Source: Akkermansiaceae bacterium
Lineage (GTDB): Bacteria; Verrucomicrobiota; Verrucomicrobiia; Verrucomicrobiales; Akkermansiaceae
DNA: 34,518 nucleotides
Direction of reading: 5' to 3'
Assembly: GCA_023299815.1 (NCBI GenBank)
Contig: JALZWA010000095.1
Location: forward strand, 1-34,518
Shown: in pieces, positions 20,576 to 29,298 of the stretch
Layout: the number at the start of each line of letters is the position of its first letter
Position numbering within the stretch: the first letter of the stretch is position 1
Made by a program: the position numbers and the translations under genes
The notes under the pieces: generated by a model
What the model saw: the letters and a program-made list of their open reading frames with translations, nothing else
Database searches by the model: none
Told to the model about the DNA's origin: nothing

Positions 20576-22042
20576 CTAGTTTTGGGTCAGCTTCACGCGA
20601 AGAAGACAGGTAGCGTCTGGAACCGCGGCGCGACTCCGGACGCGATAAAATTCCTCATCATCGAGTTCAATGAGCCAGTCAGGACTTGTGGGGGTGATCG
20701 TCGTGTAGTTCACACGGTCTGTGGTAAACTGGACTTGGTATTGAAGCCTGCTTCCGACATCGGGCCTTTTAGGAATCGTGAACACACACTGATTAGTCAG
20801 CGGGTCAAGAGTCGGAGCTAGGTTAGGAACTGAGGCCGGGTCTATCGGATCTGTCTGAAGACCAAACTCTTCGATATTTGTGGCTCCGTCACCGTCATAG
20901 TCGGCATTGGCCAGAGTGAGGTCCTCATCTAGGAACTGCGAAAAGTTGGCATTCACATTCGCAAAGCCTTCATACGTTTCAACGAAGCGAACATTAAATA
21001 AGAAGGTGCGGGATGACGCGTCGCGAGAATTAGTAGTTGAGAAAAGATTTCGGGTGAAGGTAATATTCCCTGTCCATCGATCTCCCACTACAGCAAATCC
21101 AGGTCCCAATTCATAGGATGAAGAGGGAGTCGAAATGAGTTCTGGCAATCTCTGAGCAGGAGGAACTATGGGATTGTATGGAGGAAACACAACAAATCCA
21201 GCTGGGAAAAGACCATCATCGCTGTCGAAAGTCCGCTGCATGGAGAAAAAAGTAGAATCGGAAGCAATAGTCGACTCACCGTTAAAGCCTCGCCAATTGA
21301 ATCTAAAAAAGACCGTGGGGTCGACTTCAATATTCCCATCAACCCAATCTCCATCATGAAGCATGGTGAATTCATTAGGGCCTGGAACCCTCCCCCGTCC
21401 CGGCCAAGCCTCGATCATCTGGAGATGGGAAATCCTGATTGGAAATGCGTTAATGGTATCGTTGATACGAGGAAACTCGAAAATGTATGTTCCTGGGACA
21501 ATTTCATCTAATTGATCCTCAAGTTGGTTCACTCCATAGCCTCTCGTTGAGGTATACTGAGTGAGCTCAAAGGCCTGAATAGGAAAAGTGATTTGATTAA
21601 ACCAAATCACAATACTCGAATCAACCCAACTCGCACCTCCAAGGGGACGTGAAAGCGATGATGGGGGTGCTGCAGACAAGCGAATACGGCTGGTCTGAAA
21701 AGGGTCGACCTGTATGGCCCGCTGAATACTAGCAATTGAAAAATAGAGATTTGTATCACGAATCCCGTCTCCATCTAGGTCACCTGAGGTCACAAAACCA
21801 GTTGTCCCTAAAGGACAGGTGAGATTGGGCGGAATCAGCAAGAGACTTGGCGCAAATAAACACCCCGCAACTTGGGCATTACCGTCAGTCAACGCCAAAT
21901 TGAGCGCTCCCCCTTCGAAAGTTAAGTCTCGGTCATTGAACTGTCGATAAGTCTTCTGATCCGAGAAATTGAGTATGGCTTGCCCCGAAGACAATAGAGG
22001 CGTTAGCGCTAAGGCCCCAAGAAAACTGGTTTTAAAATTCAT
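20576..22042 (-). CDS. secreted hypothetical protein with TSP3-like C-terminal motif
   Basis: signal-peptide-like N-terminus MNFKTSFLGALALTPLLSSGQA; ADYDGDGATNIEEFGLQTDP near the C-terminus. Confidence 0.6.
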   Translation of the reverse strand: MNFKTSFLGALALTPLLSSGQAILNFSDQKTYRQFNDRDLTFEGGALNLALTDGNAQVAGCLFAPSLLLIPPNLTCPLGTTGFVTSGDLDGDGIRDTNLYFSIASIQRAIQVDPFQTSRIRLSAAPPSSLSRPLGGASWVDSSIVIWFNQITFPIQAFELTQYTSTRGYGVNQLEDQLDEIVPGTYIFEFPRINDTINAFPIRISHLQMIEAWPGRGRVPGPNEFTMLHDGDWVDGNIEVDPTVFFRFNWRGFNGESTIASDSTFFSMQRTFDSDDGLFPAGFVVFPPYNPIVPPAQRLPELISTPSSSYELGPGFAVVGDRWTGNITFTRNLFSTTNSRDASSRTFLFNVRFVETYEGFANVNANFSQFLDEDLTLANADYDGDGATNIEEFGLQTDPIDPASVPNLAPTLDPLTNQCVFTIPKRPDVGSRLQYQVQFTTDRVNYTTITPTSPDWLIELDDEEFYRVRSRAAVPDATCLLRVKLTQN

Positions 22043-22214
22043 GAAGTATGTGGTCGAAGGTGTTTCAAATGTATTTACATGTGCCATCTGAACGTGGCAA
22101 GGAGAAATTACAGTCTCCCGAATTTCAAAGGCAGCAAATTACCACTGAAAAAAACGGGATTATGCAGACTCCTTGAAAGCTAGCGATCCTGCTGGAGCAA
22201 GGGCAAGCGCAAAA

Positions 22215-23885
22215 TCAGCGCAAGCCCTTCAGAAGAAGTTCTGCGTTGGTTTTTGTTTTCGCGAGGCCCCCAAGAAGAACTTCAATCGCCTCCCCAATCG
22301 GTAAAGCTGCGAGGTGACGCCTGATATCCAAGACTCTCGGCAATTCGTCCGGATGGTAGAGGCGATCATCATTTCTGGTGCCACTTTGAGGGATATGAAT
22401 GGCCGGATAAATGCGCTGTTCAGCCAAGAGTTGATCCAAGCGGACCTCCATATTGCCAGTTCCCTTCAATTCTTCAAAAATAACATCATCCATCCGATTT
22501 TCGGTCTCGATAAGACAAGTCGCGAGAATCGTCAAACTCCCCCCCTCTTCCAAATTTCGAGCTGCGCCGAAGAACTTCCGGGTCTCCGTGATTGCCTTAG
22601 GACTCACTCCTCCAGAGCCAATGGGCCCTCCACGCATCGCATTATTATAACCCCGAGCCAGACGAGTGAGAGAATCGAGTAAAATAACGACATCTTTGCC
22701 CTGTTCGACCAAGCGCCGGGCTCTCTCTAGCACGAGAGCAGCGACTTGAGCGTGTCGCTTAGAAGATTCATCAAAGGTCGAGGCAAACACATTCCCCCCC
22801 ACCATGTCCTCAAAGTCAGTGACCTCCTCTGGACGCTCATCAAGCAAGAGCACCATCAACTCGGCTTCGGGGTGATTTTTTTGCAATGATTTCGCAATTT
22901 GCTTCAGAAGGATGGTTTTTCCACCGCGCGGAGGAGCAACGATCAATCCTCTCTGACCCTTTCCAAGGGGAGCGACAAGATCGACCACGCGCACGGCAAG
23001 GCCTGCATCGTCATCTAACTCGAGCACAAAGCGCTCTTCAGGAAAAAGAGAAGTGAGATAGTCAAAAGGCGCCGGGGCCTTATAGTCCGCAAGCGAGCAA
23101 CCCTCCACTTCCAGAACTTCGTCCACCGAGAGATATTTATCGCGTCCCTGAGGAGGTCTGACGGAGACCTTTAGCGATTGTCCCTCCCTGAGATTGTGAT
23201 CTCGGATCATTGCCATCGGCAAATAGAGATCATCAGGGGAATTTCGAAAACTCCGCTTGGGATCTCTGAGCATTCCAAAGTTATCGTTTGCTAATTCCAA
23301 GACCCCCTGCCCTTCAATCTTGGTCCCGTGAGTCGCGTAGCAGGATAAAATGGTGTAGACCAGTTGCGCCTTGGAAGCCTGTGTTGGGATCCTCAACGGC
23401 AATCGCTCAATCTCCGCATACAGATCGACCAAAGACTGCTCTCGGAACTCCGAAAGAATCACCGCTTCTGGCACCTCAGGAGGTGGAGGCAGCTCTCTCT
23501 TAGGCTTAGGCTCACGCGCAGGCTTGGACCTCCTCTCGCCTTCTTCCGTCTCTTCCTGAGCGGGCTTTCTCTCGTCTTGCCGCTTCTTTTCATCAGTCGG
23601 CGCTTTCTCCGCGACGACTTCCACGAGCGGACTGACGATCTCGACGCCGGGCTGCAGGGCGAGCACCTCTTGCTCAGCAGGCTGATCTGGGATCTCCTCA
23701 AGCTGCTTCTCCTTCTTTGGAGCGGCTTTTTTAGCCGCTTTCTTTGCTGCCTTTTTGACAGTTTTTTTTGCTGCTTTCTTAGCCGCTTTTTTAGCAACTT
23801 TTTTGGCCGCTTTCTTCTTAGGCGAAGTTTTTTCTACTTCCGGACTCTCTTGAGCGGGAAGCTCGGGCTCTGGGGCGTCATTCAT
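22215..23885 (-). CDS. rho: transcription termination factor Rho with Lys/Ala-rich N-terminal extension
   Basis: [62 protein letters not shown]-binding domain [15 protein letters not shown]-terminal [22 protein letters not shown] run. Confidence 0.95.
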   Translation of the reverse strand: MNDAPEPELPAQESPEVEKTSPKKKAAKKVAKKAAKKAAKKTVKKAAKKAAKKAAPKKEKQLEEIPDQPAEQEVLALQPGVEIVSPLVEVVAEKAPTDEKKRQDERKPAQEETEEGERRSKPAREPKPKRELPPPPEVPEAVILSEFREQSLVDLYAEIERLPLRIPTQASKAQLVYTILSCYATHGTKIEGQGVLELANDNFGMLRDPKRSFRNSPDDLYLPMAMIRDHNLREGQSLKVSVRPPQGRDKYLSVDEVLEVEGCSLADYKAPAPFDYLTSLFPEERFVLELDDDAGLAVRVVDLVAPLGKGQRGLIVAPPRGGKTILLKQIAKSLQKNHPEAELMVLLLDERPEEVTDFEDMVGGNVFASTFDESSKRHAQVAALVLERARRLVEQGKDVVILLDSLTRLARGYNNAMRGGPIGSGGVSPKAITETRKFFGAARNLEEGGSLTILATCLIETENRMDDVIFEELKGTGNMEVRLDQLLAEQRIYPAIHIPQSGTRNDDRLYHPDELPRVLDIRRHLAALPIGEAIEVLLGGLAKTKTNAELLLKGLR

Positions 23886-24513
23886 GAATCGTATTTTCTG
23901 CAATAAAGTGATCAATCTGGTTTTCGAGAACCTGCAGAGGCCCTTCGTTCCAGAAGACGAGATCTGCCCGTGCTACTTTTTCCATGATGGGAAGTTGAGC
24001 AGCTAGGATTGAGCTAATGAGCGCATCACCGAAATGATTGCGGTCCCTCAAGCGTGAACGTTGTGTCTCCATCGAGGTGGCAATCACAAGATTCAGATCC
24101 TGAAAGAAACTGAACCCCCCTTCAAAGAGAAGAGGAACGTCCGCGACAAACATCGCCGATGCACTATTTCTAAGCCATTCTTCCCGTTTCTCAAGACATT
24201 CCTCACGAACCTTTGGATGGAGAATCCCCTCCAAGGCTTTCCGCTTTCCAGAATGTGCGAAGACAGATTGGCGGAGAGCGACCCGATCCAATCCTCCCTC
24301 AGCCCCTCTCACCACCTCTCCTAGCTCACTGATAATAAGAGAAACGATATCCTCACGAGCCAAAAGCCCTTGCACTGATTCATCGGCATCGAAGACTGTA
24401 ACCGCCGGCAGCTTACTTTGGATCAGTTTCAGCGCCGTGGATTTGCCAGTAGCAATCCCCCCGGTGAGCCCGAGGCACAGCTTCTTTTCCTCTGGAGATG
24501 AATTCACGTTCAT
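23878..24513 (-). CDS. coaE: dephospho-CoA kinase
   Basis: LCLGLTGGIATGKSTALKLI P-loop; HPKVREEC; VADVPLLFEGG; overlaps rho start by 8 nt. Confidence 0.9.
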   Translation of the reverse strand: MNVNSSPEEKKLCLGLTGGIATGKSTALKLIQSKLPAVTVFDADESVQGLLAREDIVSLIISELGEVVRGAEGGLDRVALRQSVFAHSGKRKALEGILHPKVREECLEKREEWLRNSASAMFVADVPLLFEGGFSFFQDLNLVIATSMETQRSRLRDRNHFGDALISSILAAQLPIMEKVARADLVFWNEGPLQVLENQIDHFIAENTIHE

Positions 24514-24523
24514 AGGGAGAGAC

Positions 24524-24557
24524 AAAAAAAACGGGGCCCTGTCGAGGACCCCGTTTT
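24524..24557 (-). terminator. Rho-independent terminator downstream of secretin gene
   Basis: AAAACGGGG-N12-CCCCGTTTT stem; A-run on plus strand gives a U-tract on the minus transcript. Confidence 0.8.
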
Positions 24558-24578
24558 GAGAATGATGAGAAATAACCT

Positions 24579-27134
24579 TTAGTTACCCAAACCAGGGAGA
24601 AGGCCAGTGTTTGAAGGAGCACCAGCACCTTCACTCTCAGCTGCTGCTCTCACGCGGCGGCCTGTGGCATCGATGATCTCTGCAGTCACGAAGATGATCA
24701 GGTTACTCTTGATGTGGTTTTCAGCCTTGGTCTGGAAAAGACGCCCGATGAAGGGGAGATCTCCAAGAACAGGAACTTTATCCTCCACAGACTGAACATC
24801 CTCACGCATGAGACCACCCACTGCGACGGTGTAGCCGTCATAGATGGTGATTCCGGTGGTCACCTTACGAGTTGAGAAGATCGGCATCTCGATGCGGTTC
24901 TCAGTAATTACGATCTGAATCGCATTACCAAGAGCATCAGAAGCTGGTGAAGTAATCGGGCTACCGTAGTTTACGAAGCCTTCGAACTCGACAATCTCAG
25001 GAGCAAAGCGGAGGTCAATGACGCTGTCATTTGCTCCGACGTTCGGCTCAATCTCAAGGATCACACCTGTGTTCCGAGTATCGAAACTAGTAGGAGTCGC
25101 TGGTGTCACTGGGAAAATTCCAGCAGTTGTTCCAGTTCCACCAGTGGTTCCGCCAGTCGTTCCAACAGAGTTAGGAAGTTCGGGTGGTTCGTATTCGGTG
25201 GGGTAAATAAACTCACGAATGATCTCGATGGTCGCCTTATCTCCCGGACGAGCCATGACGCTTGGAGCGGTCATGACATCCGTCCCCTTTTTCTGGGAGA
25301 GACCACGCATGATCATCTGGACCTGTCCCTGACTGAAAAGGCCAGTGAGAGAGAGGATGCCAGGTGCCACACTCGTGTTCTGAGCGGTGCGAGATGGATT
25401 GTTAAGAATCGCATCAATGCTGTTTCGGTTGATGGCAAAATCACCACTGCGGTTTCCACCAGTGACGATATTAGAGACAGAGTCCCCTGTCGCCGCTGGA
25501 ATACCAGGAATCGTTGTGAAATCCACTGGGCTGATGAAGTCACTTGCGAGACGATCTGATCCAGAACCCACCGTTCCACCACCTGCGAAGAGGCGATTGG
25601 TTCCGAATGGAGTAATGACCCAGTCAAAGCCGAGTTCTTCACCATTTTCCTGAGAAACCTCAACGAATTTGGTAAGAATCTTAATCTGACGTGGCGTGTC
25701 TGTGAAGGAAGCCTTCACGATCGCATCCACCAGCTCAAGTTGAGTTGGGGAGTTATTGACGATGAGCGTGCCATTGAGAAGGTTTGCAGATGATCCGTCA
25801 GCACTGAAACTGACGCCATTGTCTTCAAGGAGGACCTTGACTGCCTTACGCGCTTTGATCACTCCGCCACCGCCGTCACCAGCGTCAGCAAAAGGATCAA
25901 CGTCTCCTCCGCCGCCGCCATCACCACTGCCACCTTCGATGAAGGTGATAAAGGTAGGAGGAACGGTCCAACGGCGATTGACGACATCTTCGCCTCCAAT
26001 CGCACCGATGGGTAAGAGAGTCACGGCATATTCGTCGACCTTGTAGCGGAGACGAGCCTTCTCACAGATATACTGGAGAGCAACCCCGAGAGGGACATTC
26101 GTGATGTTAAGAGAATCGATGCGAGCTCCACCGGTGTCACCACCGCCTAGGTCGCCAGCTTCTGCGTCAATAGCAGCATCTCCAGCTCCGGAGACGGTGT
26201 TGCCCTTGACCACGAAGTTGATCCCCTTCTCAGAATCAATGAGGGTCGTGTCATCAAGCTCCTTGGAGCGGACACGAAGGAAATCAATTGCTTCCTGAAC
26301 TGTGGTGTCCTGGAAGTCGATGACAGGGATGATGATCTGCTGCAGTTTAGCTGAGATCGAGGTTCTTCCTGCACCCTCGTCAAATGACAGGGAGAGATCT
26401 GGACCTTGAATACCGACAGGAGGAAGGGAACGCTCCCAAGCCTTGTCGACCTCCATGAGCATGCGCGAGCGTTGCTCGTCATAGGCGGCACGGTAGTAGT
26501 CAGCCTTGATCGACGCACAGCGCTCAAGCCAGCGACGTGCTGCCTTGTTGTATGGGTCAATGCGAAGGACATTGTGGAAGTGCTCCTCAGCTTTGTCATA
26601 AAGGCCGAGGTCGTAAGCGCCTTCTCCACGATAGAGTGAGTGCTTAACCTTCTCGATATTCTGAGTGTGGTCAAAGGTCAGTGCTTGGTTCGTTCTGATG
26701 GGATCATCAAGATACTCAAGCTGCTGCTTAGCTGCGGTATTGTCTGGATCAGATTCGACAACCTCATTGAGGAGATCGCGAGCTTCCTCATACTTACCCA
26801 TGCGGCGCTGGTTTGTAGAGAGGGCTACACTACCGTCTTGCAAGTGCTGTTGTAAAACAGCGCGTCGCGCCGTGGTAGCGGTTCCATAAGGCAGGTCATT
26901 AAGTGCCTGACGGTATTTTTGAACCGCCGTATCGTAATCTCCCTCAGCGTAAGCCTTGCGGCCTTCGATAAGAAGCTCATCGGCATTCTGAACCGCCGCT
27001 TGGCGACGAATCAATTCCTGAGCTGGGAGACTACCTTGTCCATGCGCCAGAGGCGAAACAGAGAGGGCCGCGAGAGCCATCAATGTGCAATTGGTGAGGT
27101 GTGTGTGTCTTTTCTGCATGATCTTGTTGAACAT
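24579..27134 (-). CDS. type IV pilus/type II secretion-like secretin with TPR N-terminus (Amuc_1098-like)
   Basis: signal peptide, TPR region, secretin core KILTKFVEVSQENGEELGFDWV...VAVGGLMREDVQSVEDKVPVLGDLPFIGRLFQ. Confidence 0.88.
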   Translation of the reverse strand: MFNKIMQKRHTHLTNCTLMALAALSVSPLAHGQGSLPAQELIRRQAAVQNADELLIEGRKAYAEGDYDTAVQKYRQALNDLPYGTATTARRAVLQQHLQDGSVALSTNQRRMGKYEEARDLLNEVVESDPDNTAAKQQLEYLDDPIRTNQALTFDHTQNIEKVKHSLYRGEGAYDLGLYDKAEEHFHNVLRIDPYNKAARRWLERCASIKADYYRAAYDEQRSRMLMEVDKAWERSLPPVGIQGPDLSLSFDEGAGRTSISAKLQQIIIPVIDFQDTTVQEAIDFLRVRSKELDDTTLIDSEKGINFVVKGNTVSGAGDAAIDAEAGDLGGGDTGGARIDSLNITNVPLGVALQYICEKARLRYKVDEYAVTLLPIGAIGGEDVVNRRWTVPPTFITFIEGGSGDGGGGGDVDPFADAGDGGGGVIKARKAVKVLLEDNGVSFSADGSSANLLNGTLIVNNSPTQLELVDAIVKASFTDTPRQIKILTKFVEVSQENGEELGFDWVITPFGTNRLFAGGGTVGSGSDRLASDFISPVDFTTIPGIPAATGDSVSNIVTGGNRSGDFAINRNSIDAILNNPSRTAQNTSVAPGILSLTGLFSQGQVQMIMRGLSQKKGTDVMTAPSVMARPGDKATIEIIREFIYPTEYEPPELPNSVGTTGGTTGGTGTTAGIFPVTPATPTSFDTRNTGVILEIEPNVGANDSVIDLRFAPEIVEFEGFVNYGSPITSPASDALGNAIQIVITENRIEMPIFSTRKVTTGITIYDGYTVAVGGLMREDVQSVEDKVPVLGDLPFIGRLFQTKAENHIKSNLIIFVTAEIIDATGRRVRAAAESEGAGAPSNTGLLPGLGN

Positions 27135-27219
27135 TCGTTAAAATATGGGGGTGGTGGGAAGCTTTTTTTTACCTTCCTCCACTAAATTCGTTAGTTTTCT
27201 TTAAAGTCAGGGTGATTTT

Positions 27220-28281
27220 CTACTTTAATTCGATGCGGCGGGTCTTTTTCTCGCCCCCATCATCGTATTCTACGATTGCCGCGAGCGGTTTAATGAAGGG
27301 TCGTTCACCCATGTCGACTTCGAGAAGCTTATACTCGAGGGTCTTACCATCGGCAGTGACCTTGAAGGATGTGTTTTCCTCCACGACGATCTCTTTCCCC
27401 TCTTGGCCGGCGGCATTGAGGATGAAGGTGACGGTGTTATCAAAGCGATAGAAGTTCTTCTTAACCTCAGTCTTTGGTCTCAAAGGAGCGTGAAATTGGA
27501 CATTTCCTTTGTTTGATTTGAGGTCTTCGACGACAGCGAAGGTTCTTTTGACCTTCTTACCGCGCTCTTCGACTTCCTTCTCGATCTTCTCGATGACCTT
27601 AAAGCGCTCCTTCTTAGGACCATCCTTGAAGAAGACGTCACCAATCTTGACATTACTGGTGGCGCTCATGCGCAGACTCACCTTCTTGCTGTCATTATAG
27701 CGAAACTGGAAATTATTATCTCCAAGACTAGAATTAAGCTCAAGGAGCCAATAGGTCGAATCGACATTCTTGACCACAAGTTTGTGGACGAGAAGCGGGT
27801 AATTCTTGGGATCTGCAGGATCGGTCTCAGCTTCGAATTCTTCAAGATTGGAGAAGCCATCGCCATCTTGATCTCGCTGCGGCGAGTCCGAAAAGCTTGG
27901 ATCCACGTCATTCTTCACCCACCAAGAGTTGGGAATGGGAGAATGCACATCACCGAGATCGGCATCTAAGAGGTCGATCGGATTTTCAACGTCACCATTG
28001 GCAACGAAAAGATCGACACTTGTGAAGAGGTTTACGATGCGCCCGCTCTCAGGAATGGGTTTCGCGTTGAGCGGATTGAGATCACCAAGAGACTTTACGA
28101 GGATCTCAGCCCTCTCCCCCCCCGTGACGGCGGTGTTGTCACCCTTCCCTCCGGAAGAATTTGATTCGAACTCGGCTTGCATCGCGGCTCCCTTACTCCA
28201 AGAGAGGTAACCGACTGCGGCAAGAACAACGACTCCACCCCCGAGGGCGGCTTTATGATAATTTTGGGACATCCAGGACAT
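27220..28281 (-). CDS. Amuc_1099-like inner-membrane pilus-locus protein with TSP3-like motif
   Basis: N-terminal TM; position between secretin and Amuc_1100-like gene; RDQDGDGFSNLEEFEAETDPADPKNYP. Confidence 0.65.
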   Translation of the reverse strand: MSWMSQNYHKAALGGGVVVLAAVGYLSWSKGAAMQAEFESNSSGGKGDNTAVTGGERAEILVKSLGDLNPLNAKPIPESGRIVNLFTSVDLFVANGDVENPIDLLDADLGDVHSPIPNSWWVKNDVDPSFSDSPQRDQDGDGFSNLEEFEAETDPADPKNYPLLVHKLVVKNVDSTYWLLELNSSLGDNNFQFRYNDSKKVSLRMSATSNVKIGDVFFKDGPKKERFKVIEKIEKEVEERGKKVKRTFAVVEDLKSNKGNVQFHAPLRPKTEVKKNFYRFDNTVTFILNAAGQEGKEIVVEENTSFKVTADGKTLEYKLLEVDMGERPFIKPLAAIVEYDDGGEKKTRRIELK

Positions 28282-28293
28282 GGTTCTTGTGGG

Positions 28294-29280
28294 TTACTTG
28301 ATGGCTGGGAATTTAAGAGATTCGTCGAACAACAGGAGATCTAGACGAATGTAAGCGGAAACATCATTTCCACCGGCGACACGCTGGAGGATCTGAGTTG
28401 CAAAAGTAGAAGCAGCCTCCTCGGCTGGATCATCCCCTTCGACGACTCCGAAGTCGTCATCAGGTTCAACCTCCTCGATCTTGGCGCGCTTGATCCCTTG
28501 TGAGGAAGGCACAGGCGCGTAGTTCTTGATGCGTCCAATCCGAGTCTCGAAGAAGAATTTCTGAGAGTTGGCGATGGCCTCGATGGCTTTACGAACAGAC
28601 TCCTCGGACCCCTGAATGGTGAGATCCATGGGGAGACGCTTGGCGATAGGAAGAGTGGGTGCTGCGGGAGCTGACCTCCTCTTGCTTTTGCCTTTTGTGG
28701 CTCTCCTTCTGGGAGGCTTTTCGTCCCACTTCTTCCCTTCCTCGGGAGGAAGGACGCTGCGATTGAAGTTTACCACCTTTGAGACCTCTGCATTGGCAAG
28801 CTCGGTGAAGAGCCACTCGATGGCAGAAAGCTCATAGGCAAGAATGCCGGTAGCACTGTCCTTAGGAAGAGAGCCTTTGTATTGCTCGAAGCCAAGGTAA
28901 GCATCATTGGGCATATCAGCATCCTTTTCGTCAAAAGCGGCGCGGACGGAAGTGTCGGCTTGCTTGAGACGGTCAGAAAAGGTGCTGACGGTGATATTTT
29001 CAAGGGACTCAGGGCGGAAGGCTAGGAATTTGGCCTGCATGGCTTCAGCCTTAGCGACGACCTCTTTGAGATTCGCCTTTTTCTCAGCGACGCTCTCGAT
29101 GGTAGGATAGGGATCGAGAGCTTTCATCTCGGTCATATTGTCATTTTGCGCAGCGACATCATCAGCGACAAGATCGCGCGAGGCGGCAGTCTTGAAGCCA
29201 AGGAAGACGAGCAGCCCGGCGATGAGGGCAGTCACCGCTAGGAGACCGCCGAGGAATTTGTTTTCTTTAAACCAGTTCAT
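28294..29280 (-). CDS. Amuc_1100-like protein (pilus-locus, PilO-like topology)
   Basis: single N-terminal TM; LAYELSAIEWLFTELANAEVSKVVNFNRSVLP and DLTIQGSEESVRKAIEAIANSQKFFFETRIGRIKN resemble Amuc_1100 as recalled. Confidence 0.7.
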   Translation of the reverse strand: MNWFKENKFLGGLLAVTALIAGLLVFLGFKTAASRDLVADDVAAQNDNMTEMKALDPYPTIESVAEKKANLKEVVAKAEAMQAKFLAFRPESLENITVSTFSDRLKQADTSVRAAFDEKDADMPNDAYLGFEQYKGSLPKDSATGILAYELSAIEWLFTELANAEVSKVVNFNRSVLPPEEGKKWDEKPPRRRATKGKSKRRSAPAAPTLPIAKRLPMDLTIQGSEESVRKAIEAIANSQKFFFETRIGRIKNYAPVPSSQGIKRAKIEEVEPDDDFGVVEGDDPAEEAASTFATQILQRVAGGNDVSAYIRLDLLLFDESLKFPAIK

Positions 29281-29298
29281 GGTTGGAAATTGGGAAAG

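Noticed and set aside
23690-23820. Possible DNA tandem-repeat element
   Set aside because: The periodicity is explained by the in-frame KKAAK amino-acid repeat of Rho, with variable codons.
23364-23906. 180-aa plus-strand ORF opposite the rho N-terminus
   Set aside because: Phe/Leu/Arg-rich low complexity is the reverse complement of the Lys/Ala-rich rho extension.
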